Positions 8,888 through 16,614 of a stretch of DNA of 64,000 nucleotides are shown here, piece after piece; position 1 is the first letter of the stretch, and the number at the start of each line of letters is the position of its first letter. Source of the stretch: Sporosarcina luteola (GTDB lineage: Bacteria; Bacillota; Bacilli; Bacillales_A; Planococcaceae); the NCBI RefSeq assembly GCF_023715535.1, contig NZ_JAMBOI010000001.1, positions 248,001 to 312,000 on the forward strand. The letters are read 5' to 3'. The notes beneath the pieces were generated by a model. The model searched no databases. It was not told the DNA's origin and was given only the letters and a program-made list of their open reading frames with translations. A program made the translations under genes and the position numbers.

Positions 8888-8924
8888 ATTGAAAAGTTGC
8901 CCATACTATGTTCAACTTTTCAAT
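8888..8924 (-). other. Intercistronic hairpin after dctP
   Basis: A perfect 12-bp inverted repeat, ATTGAAAAGTTG (8888-8899) and CAACTTTTCAAT (8913-8924), with a 13-base loop and no U-run. It lies between dctP and the next gene. Such stems often protect the abundant binding-protein message from decay, a general observation applied here by inference. Confidence 0.7.
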
Positions 8925-8941
8925 CCTTTACGTCCATCCTA

Positions 8942-9976
8942 TTACTTTTTAGAGATTTCTAAAGCTGCATCCAGCACGTCTGCACCGATTACATCTCGGT
9001 ACTCTTCATAGATTGGTGCTAGAACCTTACGGAATTCTTCCACTTGTTCAGGAGTAAGTTCCAGAATTTCGATACTGCCGCTTTCTTTAATCTTGTCAAA
9101 CGCCTGGTCATTTAGAGATTTGGCTTCTTCCCTTGCAACCTTGGTTCCTTCCGCAATTCCCGCTTCAACAATCTTCCGGGTAGCATCATTCATGCTTTCC
9201 CAGAACTTTGTATTTGTGAAGATTGCATAATCGACTCTCGTATGATTCATGACAGTCATATACTTTTGAACTTCATGGAACTTCTTTGATTCAATGTTGC
9301 TGAAAGTATTTTCCTGGCCATCAACGACGCCTTGATCCAACGCTGTGTATAATTCTCCGAATGGAATGGATTCTGACCCTGCCCCTAACGTCTTATAGAT
9401 TGTCTCCAATAATTGACCGCCTTGCGTCCGGAATTTCAATCCTTTCAAGTCAGCAGGTTCCTTAATCGGTTTAACATCATTTGTCAAATGCTTCCCGCCG
9501 TTAGGCCACATGGAAAGACCTAACACCCCATCGCCAGTTAAACTGCTTAGAATTTCCTGTCCTTTTTCCCCATCCCAGAATTCAATCGCTTGTTCATCGT
9601 TTTTAAAAAGGAATGGCACGGATGGCATGTTGAATTGCGGATTATTTCCAACGAATTTTGATAGATCCGGTGCGATAAATTGGATATTATTCGCTACTAG
9701 GTTTTGATATTCATCCTGATCTCCGAATAACGAGCTATTTGGATAGATCTCCACCTTAATCTTTCCGTCGGACTCCTTTTCAATATATTCCTTCATCGCA
9801 AGAGCACCTCTATGTTTTGGAGTGTTCTCAGCAACTACGTGTGAAAACTTCACAGTCATTTTCGTGACGCCATCATCACTTCCCGCTTCCCCGCTCGCCT
9901 TTTCGCTATCGTTACACGCGGACAAAACCAATACCAACATCAATAGAAACACGAAAAAAGAATACTTCTTCCCCAT
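8942..9976 (-). CDS. dctP: TRAP transporter substrate-binding lipoprotein DctP
   Basis: A 344-residue lipoprotein: signal peptide followed by lipobox VLSAC with Cys21, then a DctP-family binding domain. The region KGLKFRTQGGQLLETIYKTLG carries the conserved Arg that binds the substrate carboxylate. It delivers an organic acid to the DctQM permease encoded divergently 311 bp away. Splitting the binding protein from its permease onto divergent transcripts is notable, and shared operator words on both sides imply joint control. It heads the leftward catabolic operon. The ligand is probably a C4-C6 dicarboxylate or related acid, not determinable from sequence. Confidence 0.93.
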   Translation of the reverse strand: MGKKYSFFVFLLMLVLVLSACNDSEKASGEAGSDDGVTKMTVKFSHVVAENTPKHRGALAMKEYIEKESDGKIKVEIYPNSSLFGDQDEYQNLVANNIQFIAPDLSKFVGNNPQFNMPSVPFLFKNDEQAIEFWDGEKGQEILSSLTGDGVLGLSMWPNGGKHLTNDVKPIKEPADLKGLKFRTQGGQLLETIYKTLGAGSESIPFGELYTALDQGVVDGQENTFSNIESKKFHEVQKYMTVMNHTRVDYAIFTNTKFWESMNDATRKIVEAGIAEGTKVAREEAKSLNDQAFDKIKESGSIEILELTPEQVEEFRKVLAPIYEEYRDVIGADVLDAALEISKK

Positions 9977-10063
9977 TTAAATCCCCCTCCCATAATGTTT
10001 GAACTGCAATGCTGAATTTTCCCGTTACATTCCCGTAAGGTTCCCCTCCTTTATTTCACGGGC

Positions 10064-10114
10064 TTTTGGATACAATTCACGAATAATTTAACATATTGAA
10101 AATAGAATGTAAAG
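10064..10114 (-). promoter_or_regulatory. Promoter and operator of the leftward dctP operon
   Basis: Reading leftward, a -35 TTTACA (10114-10109) and -10 TTAAAT (10091-10086) are separated by 17 bp. About ten bases downstream is TTGTATCCAAAA (10075-10064), identical to the copy near 7520. The layout suits a repressor blocking the promoter. The 311-bp region 9977-10287 otherwise holds only this and the opposing promoter. Confidence 0.6.
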
Positions 10115-10152
10115 AACAATCGGACAAATTACACTAGAATAAATATTTAGTA

Positions 10153-10206
10153 TTGATATTCTACTTTCCGTATACTATTATGTAGTTTAAGAATCTGTAT
10201 CCAAAA
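10153..10206 (+). promoter_or_regulatory. Promoter and operator of the rightward dctQM operon
   Basis: A -35 TTGATA (10153-10158) and -10 TATTAT (10176-10181) are 17 bp apart. The word CTGTATCCAAAA at 10195-10206 starts about 14 bases beyond the -10 and differs from the other two copies at one base. The mirror arrangement with the leftward promoter implies a single regulator for both transcripts. Confidence 0.6.
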
Positions 10207-10287
10207 TACATTTCAGATTAGGAGGCGTTGTACCGGTAACTTTTCCAGCATTACATATCCAATAAAAGATTAGGGGGTAAATAAAGT

Positions 10288-10785
10288 ATGCAAATTCTAG
10301 CTAAAATTGAAAACGCTTTCACTTGGATATTCTTCTCAGCCGGCGTCGGAATCAGTTTATACTCTGTTTTTATGCGCTATGTAATGGGCCATTCCCAGAG
10401 CTGGGCGACTGAGATCTATACGATGCTATTGGTTTGGGCAATCTTTATCGGCTTTTCAACTGCCTTGAGGGATGACAAGCATATTGCAATTGATATGGTA
10501 TATGATCGCGCAGGCCCTCTATACAAAAAGATCGCCAATGCGGTTACTCTACTAATTGGACTCTCTTTCAGCATCTTCATCATATGGGCTGGCACTGAAA
10601 TGGTTTTAGCTGCTTATTCACAAGGGATTAAAACGATTGATGTTGGTTTCCCAATTTGGATCAACTATTTAATCATGCCAATCGCAGGCACGCTCCTTGC
10701 TATCCGTTTCATTGAAAAGGCTCATCGATTTTTCATAAGAAAAGAAGACGCAATAAGTGAGGTGGATCATAAATGGCAGCAATAG
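10288..10785 (+). CDS. dctQ: TRAP transporter small permease DctQ
   Basis: A 165-residue membrane protein with four predicted helices, the standard DctQ layout. The ALRDDKHIAIDMVYD segment after helix 2 is characteristic. It links the DctM channel to the DctP binding protein for Na+- or H+-driven uptake of an organic acid. The stop overlaps dctM by 13 bp. The ATG follows TAGGGGGTAAATAAAGT. A perfect cre sequence overlaps codons 7-12, suggesting carbon catabolite repression by CcpA from within the coding region. Confidence 0.92.
   Translation: MQILAKIENAFTWIFFSAGVGISLYSVFMRYVMGHSQSWATEIYTMLLVWAIFIGFSTALRDDKHIAIDMVYDRAGPLYKKIANAVTLLIGLSFSIFIIWAGTEMVLAAYSQGIKTIDVGFPIWINYLIMPIAGTLLAIRFIEKAHRFFIRKEDAISEVDHKWQQ
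10307..10321 (+). promoter_or_regulatory. Candidate cre (CcpA) site inside dctQ
   Basis: TTGAAAACGCTTTCA matches the WTGNAARCGNWWNCA consensus at every position. It lies about 125 bp downstream of the proposed dctQM promoter, where CcpA could act as a roadblock. The match is seen; function is inferred. Confidence 0.6.
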
Positions 10786-12038
10786 TAGTAATCCTCTTAC
10801 TTTTCGTCTTAGCCTTTTTAAGGGTCCCCGTAGCTATCAGTTTGGCTGTTTCAAGCATTGTCGGTCTTCTTATGGTCGATTTTTCAGTGAGTACCGTTAT
10901 TCAAAAAATGTTCACGGGGGTTAACAGTACAACATTGATGGCCATCCCCGGATTCGTCTTTGCCGGTTTAATCATGGCTCAAGGCGGAATTTCAAAATAC
11001 CTCATAGAATGCATTCAGTCATGGATCGGGCATACAAGAGGCGGACTATCAGTTGTTACCGTTGTTACCTGTATGGTTTTCGCGGCAATTTCAGGTTCCA
11101 GCCCTGCGACAGCCGCCGCGATCGGAAGCATTATGATCCCAATGATGGTTAGAGCCGGTTATGAAAAGAGATATACAATGGGGCTGGTCGCAGCTGCCGG
11201 TACTCTAGGCATCCTGATTCCACCTTCCATTCCTTTGATCCTCTATGGATCCGTCTCTGAACAGTCCACAGGGAAGTTGTTCTCAGCCGGAATTCTACCG
11301 GGAATATTACTCGGAGTGGCGCTAATTATTTATGCTGTAATTGTTGCTTATCGAAAGGGCTACGGTGGTCTGGAGAAAGTTCCTCTTAGCAAGCGCTGGA
11401 TGCCGACTTTAAAAGCAACCTGGGGATTGATCATGCCAATACTCATCTTAGGAGCCATCTACACCGGTATCATCACCCCTACCGAGGCATCCTTTCTAGC
11501 TTGTCTATATGCGCTAATTGTATCGATTTTCATATACAGGGAATTGACATGGTCAAAAATGAAGGGAATCCTTATGGAGTCCGTGAACACTACTTCGATG
11601 ATTTTCTTGATCATCGCATCTGCCCTTGTACTTGGAATGTTCCTCACAACTGAGCAGATCCCACAAGAATTCGCTGCCTGGGTGAGCAATAGCGGCTTTA
11701 ATAAATGGACATTCCTTATTGTAGTCAGCTTGCTTTTCTTTGTTCTTGGCATGTTCCTAGAGCCGACAGCTATCATACTAATCACTTTACCTATATTCCT
11801 GCCAATTATCGTTGCACTCGACATTGACGTCATCCACTTTGCAATCATTATGGTTGTGAATATGGAATTAGGAATGATAACCCCACCTGTAGGACTGAAC
11901 TTATTCGTCGTCAGCGGGATAACCGGGGAGAAGGTGGAGAAAGTCATCAAGGGAGTAGTGCCTTTTTACGCTATCTTCGTTGTTGTTTTAATTATCATCA
12001 TCCTTTTCCCGCAGATTTCACTGGCACTAATTAAATAA
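10773..12038 (+). CDS. dctM: TRAP transporter large permease DctM
   Basis: A 421-residue, roughly 12-helix membrane channel subunit. Typical DctM blocks include GSSPATAAAIGSIMIPMM and LGILIPPSIPLILYGSVSE in the first half, and NMELGMITPPVGLNLFVVSG in the second half. It forms the transport path of the TRAP system with DctQ and receives substrate from DctP. It overlaps dctQ by 13 bp and is followed within 11 bp by the CitE-like lyase, so the three form one operon. Confidence 0.94.
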   Translation: MAAIVVILLLFVLAFLRVPVAISLAVSSIVGLLMVDFSVSTVIQKMFTGVNSTTLMAIPGFVFAGLIMAQGGISKYLIECIQSWIGHTRGGLSVVTVVTCMVFAAISGSSPATAAAIGSIMIPMMVRAGYEKRYTMGLVAAAGTLGILIPPSIPLILYGSVSEQSTGKLFSAGILPGILLGVALIIYAVIVAYRKGYGGLEKVPLSKRWMPTLKATWGLIMPILILGAIYTGIITPTEASFLACLYALIVSIFIYRELTWSKMKGILMESVNTTSMIFLIIASALVLGMFLTTEQIPQEFAAWVSNSGFNKWTFLIVVSLLFFVLGMFLEPTAIILITLPIFLPIIVALDIDVIHFAIIMVVNMELGMITPPVGLNLFVVSGITGEKVEKVIKGVVPFYAIFVVVLIIIILFPQISLALIK

Positions 12039-12048
12039 CTTGAAAGAG

Positions 12049-12891
12049 ATGAGTACATTGATTACATCTTATCTTTTTGTTCCGGGGAATCGTCCAGATC
12101 GTATAGAAAAGGCAATGCTCGCCGGACAAGCCCATGCCATCATCATCGATCTGGAAGATGCCATCCCTTTCAACGAGAAAGTGAAAGTACGTGAACTGGT
12201 GAATGGGTTCCTATCAGATATAGAAGTACCATCGACAGTAGAACTGTATGTACGAATCAATGATTCCTCTACTTCCTTCTATAAAGAAGATGTAGATATG
12301 GTTTCAACTTTCCCCGACATCGGGATCATGTTGCCGAAAACCGAATCGCCTCTTGATATCCGTTATTTAATAGAAGGGATTGCAACAGACCAATCAATCA
12401 TTCCATTAATTGAAACAGCTAAGGGAGTTCTATGTGCGTATGACATCGCCTCTTGCAGCAATCAAATTTCGAGAATGGCATTTGGCGCTGTCGATTATTG
12501 CCTGGACATAAATACGTCAATCTCAGACCATGGCCAAGAACTCATTTATCCAAGATCAGCTCTCGTACTTGCTTCACGGGCTGCCCGATTGCAAGCGCCC
12601 ATCGACACAGTATTTCTGGATCTATCTGACGAAGAAGGCCTCATCGAGGAAATCCACCGGGCAAAAAACCTCGGAATGTATGCGAAACTATGCATCCATC
12701 CGAAACAACTCGACCACGTCAATACATTATTTGCACCTTCTGAAGCAGATATCGCCTGGGCAAATAAAGTTGTAAAATCATTTGAACAAGCGCTATCCAA
12801 CGGCCTTTCAGCCATTCAACTGGATAACAAAATGATTGACCTGCCAGTCTACAAACAAGCACTAGTCACTCTAAGTAGAGTAGGCGAATAA
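12049..12891 (+). CDS. CitE/HpcH-family acyl-CoA lyase
   Basis: A 280-residue TIM-barrel lyase of the CitE-like (citramalyl-, malyl-, citryl-CoA lyase) family. Seen: SYLFVPGNRPDRIEKA at the N terminus, DLEDAIP, MLPKTESP, the Mg2+ ligand Glu in PLIETAKG and Asp in GAVDYCLD, and CIHPKQL near the C terminus. Such enzymes cleave 3-hydroxyacyl-CoA thioesters to a keto acid and acetyl-CoA, which would finish a C5-dicarboxylate route (citramalyl-CoA to pyruvate plus acetyl-CoA). The start is uncertain: ATG 12049 is chosen because its N terminus matches the family; an in-frame TTG at 12040 has no ribosome site. It terminates into a repeat element whose stem can act as terminator. Confidence 0.88.
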   Translation: MSTLITSYLFVPGNRPDRIEKAMLAGQAHAIIIDLEDAIPFNEKVKVRELVNGFLSDIEVPSTVELYVRINDSSTSFYKEDVDMVSTFPDIGIMLPKTESPLDIRYLIEGIATDQSIIPLIETAKGVLCAYDIASCSNQISRMAFGAVDYCLDINTSISDHGQELIYPRSALVLASRAARLQAPIDTVFLDLSDEEGLIEEIHRAKNLGMYAKLCIHPKQLDHVNTLFAPSEADIAWANKVVKSFEQALSNGLSAIQLDNKMIDLPVYKQALVTLSRVGE

Positions 12892-12901
12892 AATTTAATG
12901 C

Positions 12902-13181
12902 GGTGCCTGTGCATGGTGCATTTATGACAATTCACCTTAGGACATAAATATTCAACAAAAAGTCAGCCGTTTGTTCAACGGCTGACTTTTTGTTTCCCGA
13001 TTATACAATTGTAGTGAATAGACTGAATTGTGTTGGTGCCTGTGCAAGAAACATTTATGATAATTCTATATAAAGTATAAAAATGCATAGGAATGCGAGT
13101 CGTTTACCTTCATTGCTAACTTTCCCTCTCAACAATATACAATTGTAGTGAATAAACTAAATAGTGTGCTGCACAGGCACC
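12902..13181 (+). repeat. GGTGCCTGTGCA element, locus A (two tandem units)
   Basis: Unit 1 starts GGTGCCTGTGCA (12902) and unit 2 repeats the same word at 13035. The array ends with the inverse, TGCACAGGCACC (13170-13181). Shared internal words are CATTTATGA(C/T)AATTC and ATACAATTGTAGTGAATA. Unit 1 has a central stem, AGTCAGCCG / CGGCTGACT, with flanking A and T runs (12957-12991) that looks like a terminator for citE. In unit 2 this stem is decayed. Related copies are at 34870-35150 and 49830-49976. Nothing else was seen in the 12892-13293 gap. Confidence 0.85.
12957..12991 (+). terminator. Terminator-like stem within repeat locus A
   Basis: AAAAAGTCAGCCG and CGGCTGACTTTTT pair around a short loop with a trailing T-run, 65 bp after the lyase stop codon. 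The A-run also allows leftward function. Confidence 0.75.
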
Positions 13182-13293
13182 TCTTCGGCATGCCTTTTAA
13201 TTGCACAGAAGGGCATTTACACTTTGATCTATTAGGTGGTATTATTAATTTGATGAGTCGGAATCTTCAAAAATAGAATCAAAGGAGGCAGTT

Positions 13294-13689
13294 ATGGGGA
13301 GATTAGTTCATTTCGAAATACATGTGGACGACATGGACCGGGCAAAGAAGTTTTATGGGGAAGTATTTGATTGGTCGTTCCAAGATTGGACCGATTTTGC
13401 AGGAATGCCTTACTTCGGAGCGGTGACGGGCGATGATAGTGAACCTGGCATCAACGGCGCTTTGATGCAGCGGCAAAGTGCACCACCTGAAATGGGACAG
13501 GCTATGAATGGATTCTCTTGTACAATGGGCGTCGAGAATTATGATGCAACCGAAGAGAAAATCTTGGCGAATGGTGGTACGGTAGCCATGCCTAAATACG
13601 CCCTGCCCGGTATGGCGTGGCAAGGATATTATATCGATACAGAAGGCAATGTTTTTGGAATCCATCAACCTGATGAAAATGCCAAATAA
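13294..13689 (+). CDS. VOC (glyoxalase/bleomycin-resistance) family protein
   Basis: A 131-residue VOC-fold protein with two beta-alpha-beta-beta-beta modules. VHFEIHVDDMDRAKKFYGEVFDW at the N terminus and YYIDTEGNVFGIHQPD at the C terminus carry the His and Glu-type metal positions of this superfamily. The start follows AAAGGAGGCAGTT. It is a single-gene unit ending in its own terminator. Such short proteins are lyases, dioxygenase-like or binding proteins; the substrate cannot be named. Confidence 0.85.
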   Translation: MGRLVHFEIHVDDMDRAKKFYGEVFDWSFQDWTDFAGMPYFGAVTGDDSEPGINGALMQRQSAPPEMGQAMNGFSCTMGVENYDATEEKILANGGTVAMPKYALPGMAWQGYYIDTEGNVFGIHQPDENAK

Positions 13690-13717
13690 AATTTAATAAA
13701 GAAACTACCTTAAATTT

Positions 13718-13770
13718 AGGGCTGTCATGGAAAGTCGGTATTCAACGATTTTCTGGACAGCCCTTCTCTA
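13718..13770 (+). terminator. Rho-independent terminator after the VOC gene
   Basis: AGGGCTGTC (13718-13726) pairs with GACAGCCCT (13756-13764), followed by TCTC. The U-run is short, so efficiency may be moderate. Confidence 0.65.
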
Positions 13771-13905
13771 CAGTCAATGCCCTCAAATGCTTCCTCCAAT
13801 CGAAATTACCGCCCTCTTCCCCAATCTACGAATCTCATATGATATAGTTAATTCAAATATTCCTTTTAATCAAAATAAAATATACGGAAATTCGGGGGAA
13901 ATATA

Positions 13906-14979
13906 ATGAAGAAACTAGCGAGAAAGACTTTTCTATATAGATTACTCATATTGTTCGCAGTTGGAGCAGCCGTCGTTGCCGCTCCTGTTTCGGCCGCTGC
14001 ATCAGCCACTTCTTTCAAAGATGTACCGAAAAGCTTAGATCACCATGATGCGATAGTGAACTTGGCAGAGAGAGGCGTAATCCAAGGATATGAGGATGGC
14101 ACTTTCCGACCGGACGGTACATTGACACGCGCGCACGCTTCGAAAATCCTTGCGCTGTCCCTCAAATTGGAGACAAAAAGCGTAAAAGACCCTGGCTTTA
14201 AAGATGTGAATAAAAACCAATGGTACTATGGCTATGTCGCAGCACTTGCGAATTCCGGGTATATCTCCGGCTTCGAAGACGGCACTTTCCGGCCGAATGC
14301 GCCGATGACACGCGCACAAGCATCGAAAATTATCGACTTGAGCTATAAACTTCCAGCGGAAGCGAAAACGGACAATCCGTTCAAGGATGTCAGCAATTCC
14401 GCGTGGTATACAAGTCACATTCGAACGCTCGTTGAAAACAAAATAACAAAAGGCAAAACGGCGACTACATTCGAGCCGAACGCAAACGTCACTCGCGCCC
14501 AAATGGCTTCATTCGTCGTACGAGCTGAAAACTTGGTGACAGCCGCCATGATCGCCGAAGAGACAAAAGCGAAAATCCGCGCGATCGTCCTGGAAAACAG
14601 CGCCATCGAAAAAGACGGCAAAAAATTATCACAAGCCTCCTATGATTCAAGTACCGACACATTGACAATAACCGCCTATAATCCCAGAGATGGCATAAAA
14701 GCTGTCAATGGCCTAAGCTTCTTCTCCGACAAGCTTTTAGCGCTAGGCGTTTCTCATATCCGCATCGCGGACGGCCCCCTCATCAACGTCGTCGAAAACC
14801 GGGATGCAGCCAAACAGCAACTCCAAAACTCTATGGTCGATATGCTTAAAACATCGACCGATAAAACAAATGGAGACTTGGTGGTGAATAATATTAAAGT
14901 TACTTTATACGGCCAAAGTGAAGGAATCCAGCTATGGGAATATTTTAATGTGAATTTGCGTGTGTTTACAGGTGAGTAA
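13906..14979 (+). CDS. Secreted S-layer homology (SLH) domain protein
   Basis: A 357-residue exported protein: positively charged N terminus, hydrophobic signal segment and a cleavage region near VSAAASA, then three consecutive SLH domains (about residues 35-80, 95-140, 155-205). Each has FKDV and RAxA(S/A)KI-type blocks. SLH triplets bind pyruvylated secondary wall polymers and anchor proteins to the cell wall. The C-terminal ~150 residues match no family I recognise. The gene stands alone with its own terminator. Adhesion, wall binding or an unrecognised activity of the C-terminal part are all possible. Confidence 0.88.
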   Translation: MKKLARKTFLYRLLILFAVGAAVVAAPVSAAASATSFKDVPKSLDHHDAIVNLAERGVIQGYEDGTFRPDGTLTRAHASKILALSLKLETKSVKDPGFKDVNKNQWYYGYVAALANSGYISGFEDGTFRPNAPMTRAQASKIIDLSYKLPAEAKTDNPFKDVSNSAWYTSHIRTLVENKITKGKTATTFEPNANVTRAQMASFVVRAENLVTAAMIAEETKAKIRAIVLENSAIEKDGKKLSQASYDSSTDTLTITAYNPRDGIKAVNGLSFFSDKLLALGVSHIRIADGPLINVVENRDAAKQQLQNSMVDMLKTSTDKTNGDLVVNNIKVTLYGQSEGIQLWEYFNVNLRVFTGE

Positions 14980-14989
14980 TGGATTATAG

Positions 14990-15027
14990 AAAACTCCTCT
15001 GCAGTTATAGCTGGCAAGGAGTTTTTT
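14990..15027 (+). terminator. Terminator of the SLH gene
   Basis: AAAACTCCT (14990-14998) pairs with AGGAGTTTT, running into a T-tract ending at 15027. Confidence 0.8.
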
Positions 15028-15082
15028 CAGTGATTCATGTTTTTACAAGCTGTTTTCTTTGCGGCACCCGCCCACTAAACAC

Positions 15083-15114
15083 AAAAAAGGACTAGGCAAT
15101 TACACCCAGTCCTC
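15083..15114 (-). terminator. Terminator of the leftward nine-gene operon
   Basis: On the minus strand AGGACTGG pairs with CTAGTCCT (one mismatch) and is followed by TTTTTT, ten bases beyond the aldehyde dehydrogenase stop. Confidence 0.8.
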
Positions 15115-15123
15115 CAGAATCCA

Positions 15124-16590
15124 CTACTCCTGTATAAACACAGTTTTCACGGAAGTATAAAATTCAATCGCAGCTTGCCCCTGCTCCCGTGAATGGGAAC
15201 TTGATTCCTTCATGCCACCGAATGGAACTTGATATTCGACACCTGCGGTTTCTGAATTCACACGGACAAGTCCTACTTCAATATCACGTACGAATTGCAA
15301 GATGTTTCCGATGTTTTTTGTAAAGACGGAAGCACTTAATCCGAATGAGGTATCATTTGCATATTCAATCGCTTCTTCATAATTCGATACTTTCATTAGT
15401 GCAATGACAGGACCGAAAATTTCTTCCCGAGCAATTGTCATCTTCGAATCCACATTTTCGAAAACTGCTGGCTCAACGTAAAAACCTGATGCAAACTCAC
15501 CATGATCGATTCGATTTCCACCGAAAATCAGGTCAGCCCCTTCGCTTTTACCTTTTTCGATATATGATAAGACGGTTTTCATTTGCCTTTCACTCGCACA
15601 TGGCCCAAGCCAGCTATCAGAATCCAACCCATTGCCCACTTGTAATGTCTTCACTTTTTCGAGAAGCTTTATTTTAAACTCATTATAGATTCCCTCATGA
15701 ACAATCACTTTGCTCGTTGCTGTACATTTCTGCCCTGTGGATTTCATTCCGCCACTTAATGTTGCATCTACAGCAAGGTCCAAATCTGCATCTTCTAAAA
15801 TGATGATAGGGTTTTTACCACCCATCTCCAACTGAAACTTGATGCCATTTTCAAATGCGGATTTGCCAATCGATTTACCAACTGCATTGGAACCTGTAAA
15901 TGAAATTCCGTTTATCCCTTTGCTTTCAGTTAAAATGGGACCAACTACACTGCCTTTTCCGTGAACTAAATTAATGACACCTTTTGGCAGGCCAGCAGCC
16001 TCCATGCATTCAACTAATTTGGTTGCCGTAAGGGGGGCTTCCTGCGCGGGCTTGAATACTACCGTATTTCCGTAGATCAAAGCCGGTGCGATTTTCCATG
16101 CTGGTATAGCTATCGGAAAGTTCCATGGAGTAATGACTGCAACCGTGCCGATCGGTGTCCTTGTTGTATATAGCAAAGCGTTTTTTGCTGTTGAAGGCAC
16201 TACATCCCCGACACTGCGTACTCCCTCTCCCGCGTAATATTTAAAAATATCAATAGCACGTTGAACTTCCCCTACTGTTTCCGGGTACGTTTTCCCCATT
16301 TCCAATGTTGCAGATTCTGCAATTTCTTCTTTTCTTTCCTCAAGCTTTGAAGCAATGGCGTATAGGAACTTACCACGTTCTGCACCTGTGAGCCCGTTCC
16401 ATTCTTTCCTAGCCTCTTCCGCGGAAAGAACTGCAGCTTTAACGTCCTCTGATGTGGAACTTTGTATCTTACAAACCAACTCACCCGTTGCTGGGTTAAT
16501 ATTTTCAATTAAATCACCTTCCGGCGAGCTCACCCATTCTCCCCCGATATAATTCGTACATACACTGCTTTCGCTTTTTAAAATAGTCAT
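15124..16590 (-). CDS. NAD(P)-dependent aldehyde dehydrogenase, ketoglutarate-semialdehyde-dehydrogenase-like
   Basis: A 488-residue aldehyde dehydrogenase with cofactor motif [18 protein letters not shown], catalytic Glu255 in LEMGGKNP and nucleophile Cys289 in GQKCTATS. The overall pattern resembles the alpha-ketoglutarate semialdehyde dehydrogenase subgroup found in glucarate, pentonate and hydroxyproline pathways. In those pathways a DHDPS-family dehydratase supplies the semialdehyde, and such an enzyme is encoded in this operon. It is the last gene before the terminator. Substrate assignment is by analogy. Confidence 0.88.
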   Translation of the reverse strand: MTILKSESSVCTNYIGGEWVSSPEGDLIENINPATGELVCKIQSSTSEDVKAAVLSAEEARKEWNGLTGAERGKFLYAIASKLEERKEEIAESATLEMGKTYPETVGEVQRAIDIFKYYAGEGVRSVGDVVPSTAKNALLYTTRTPIGTVAVITPWNFPIAIPAWKIAPALIYGNTVVFKPAQEAPLTATKLVECMEAAGLPKGVINLVHGKGSVVGPILTESKGINGISFTGSNAVGKSIGKSAFENGIKFQLEMGGKNPIIILEDADLDLAVDATLSGGMKSTGQKCTATSKVIVHEGIYNEFKIKLLEKVKTLQVGNGLDSDSWLGPCASERQMKTVLSYIEKGKSEGADLIFGGNRIDHGEFASGFYVEPAVFENVDSKMTIAREEIFGPVIALMKVSNYEEAIEYANDTSFGLSASVFTKNIGNILQFVRDIEVGLVRVNSETAGVEYQVPFGGMKESSSHSREQGQAAIEFYTSVKTVFIQE

Positions 16591-16614
16591 TATTTCCCCT
16601 CCTCATTTTATTGC

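Noticed and set aside
12902..13181. Autonomous insertion sequence
   Set aside because: Terminal inverted repeats exist, but there is no transposase frame; called a repeat element instead.
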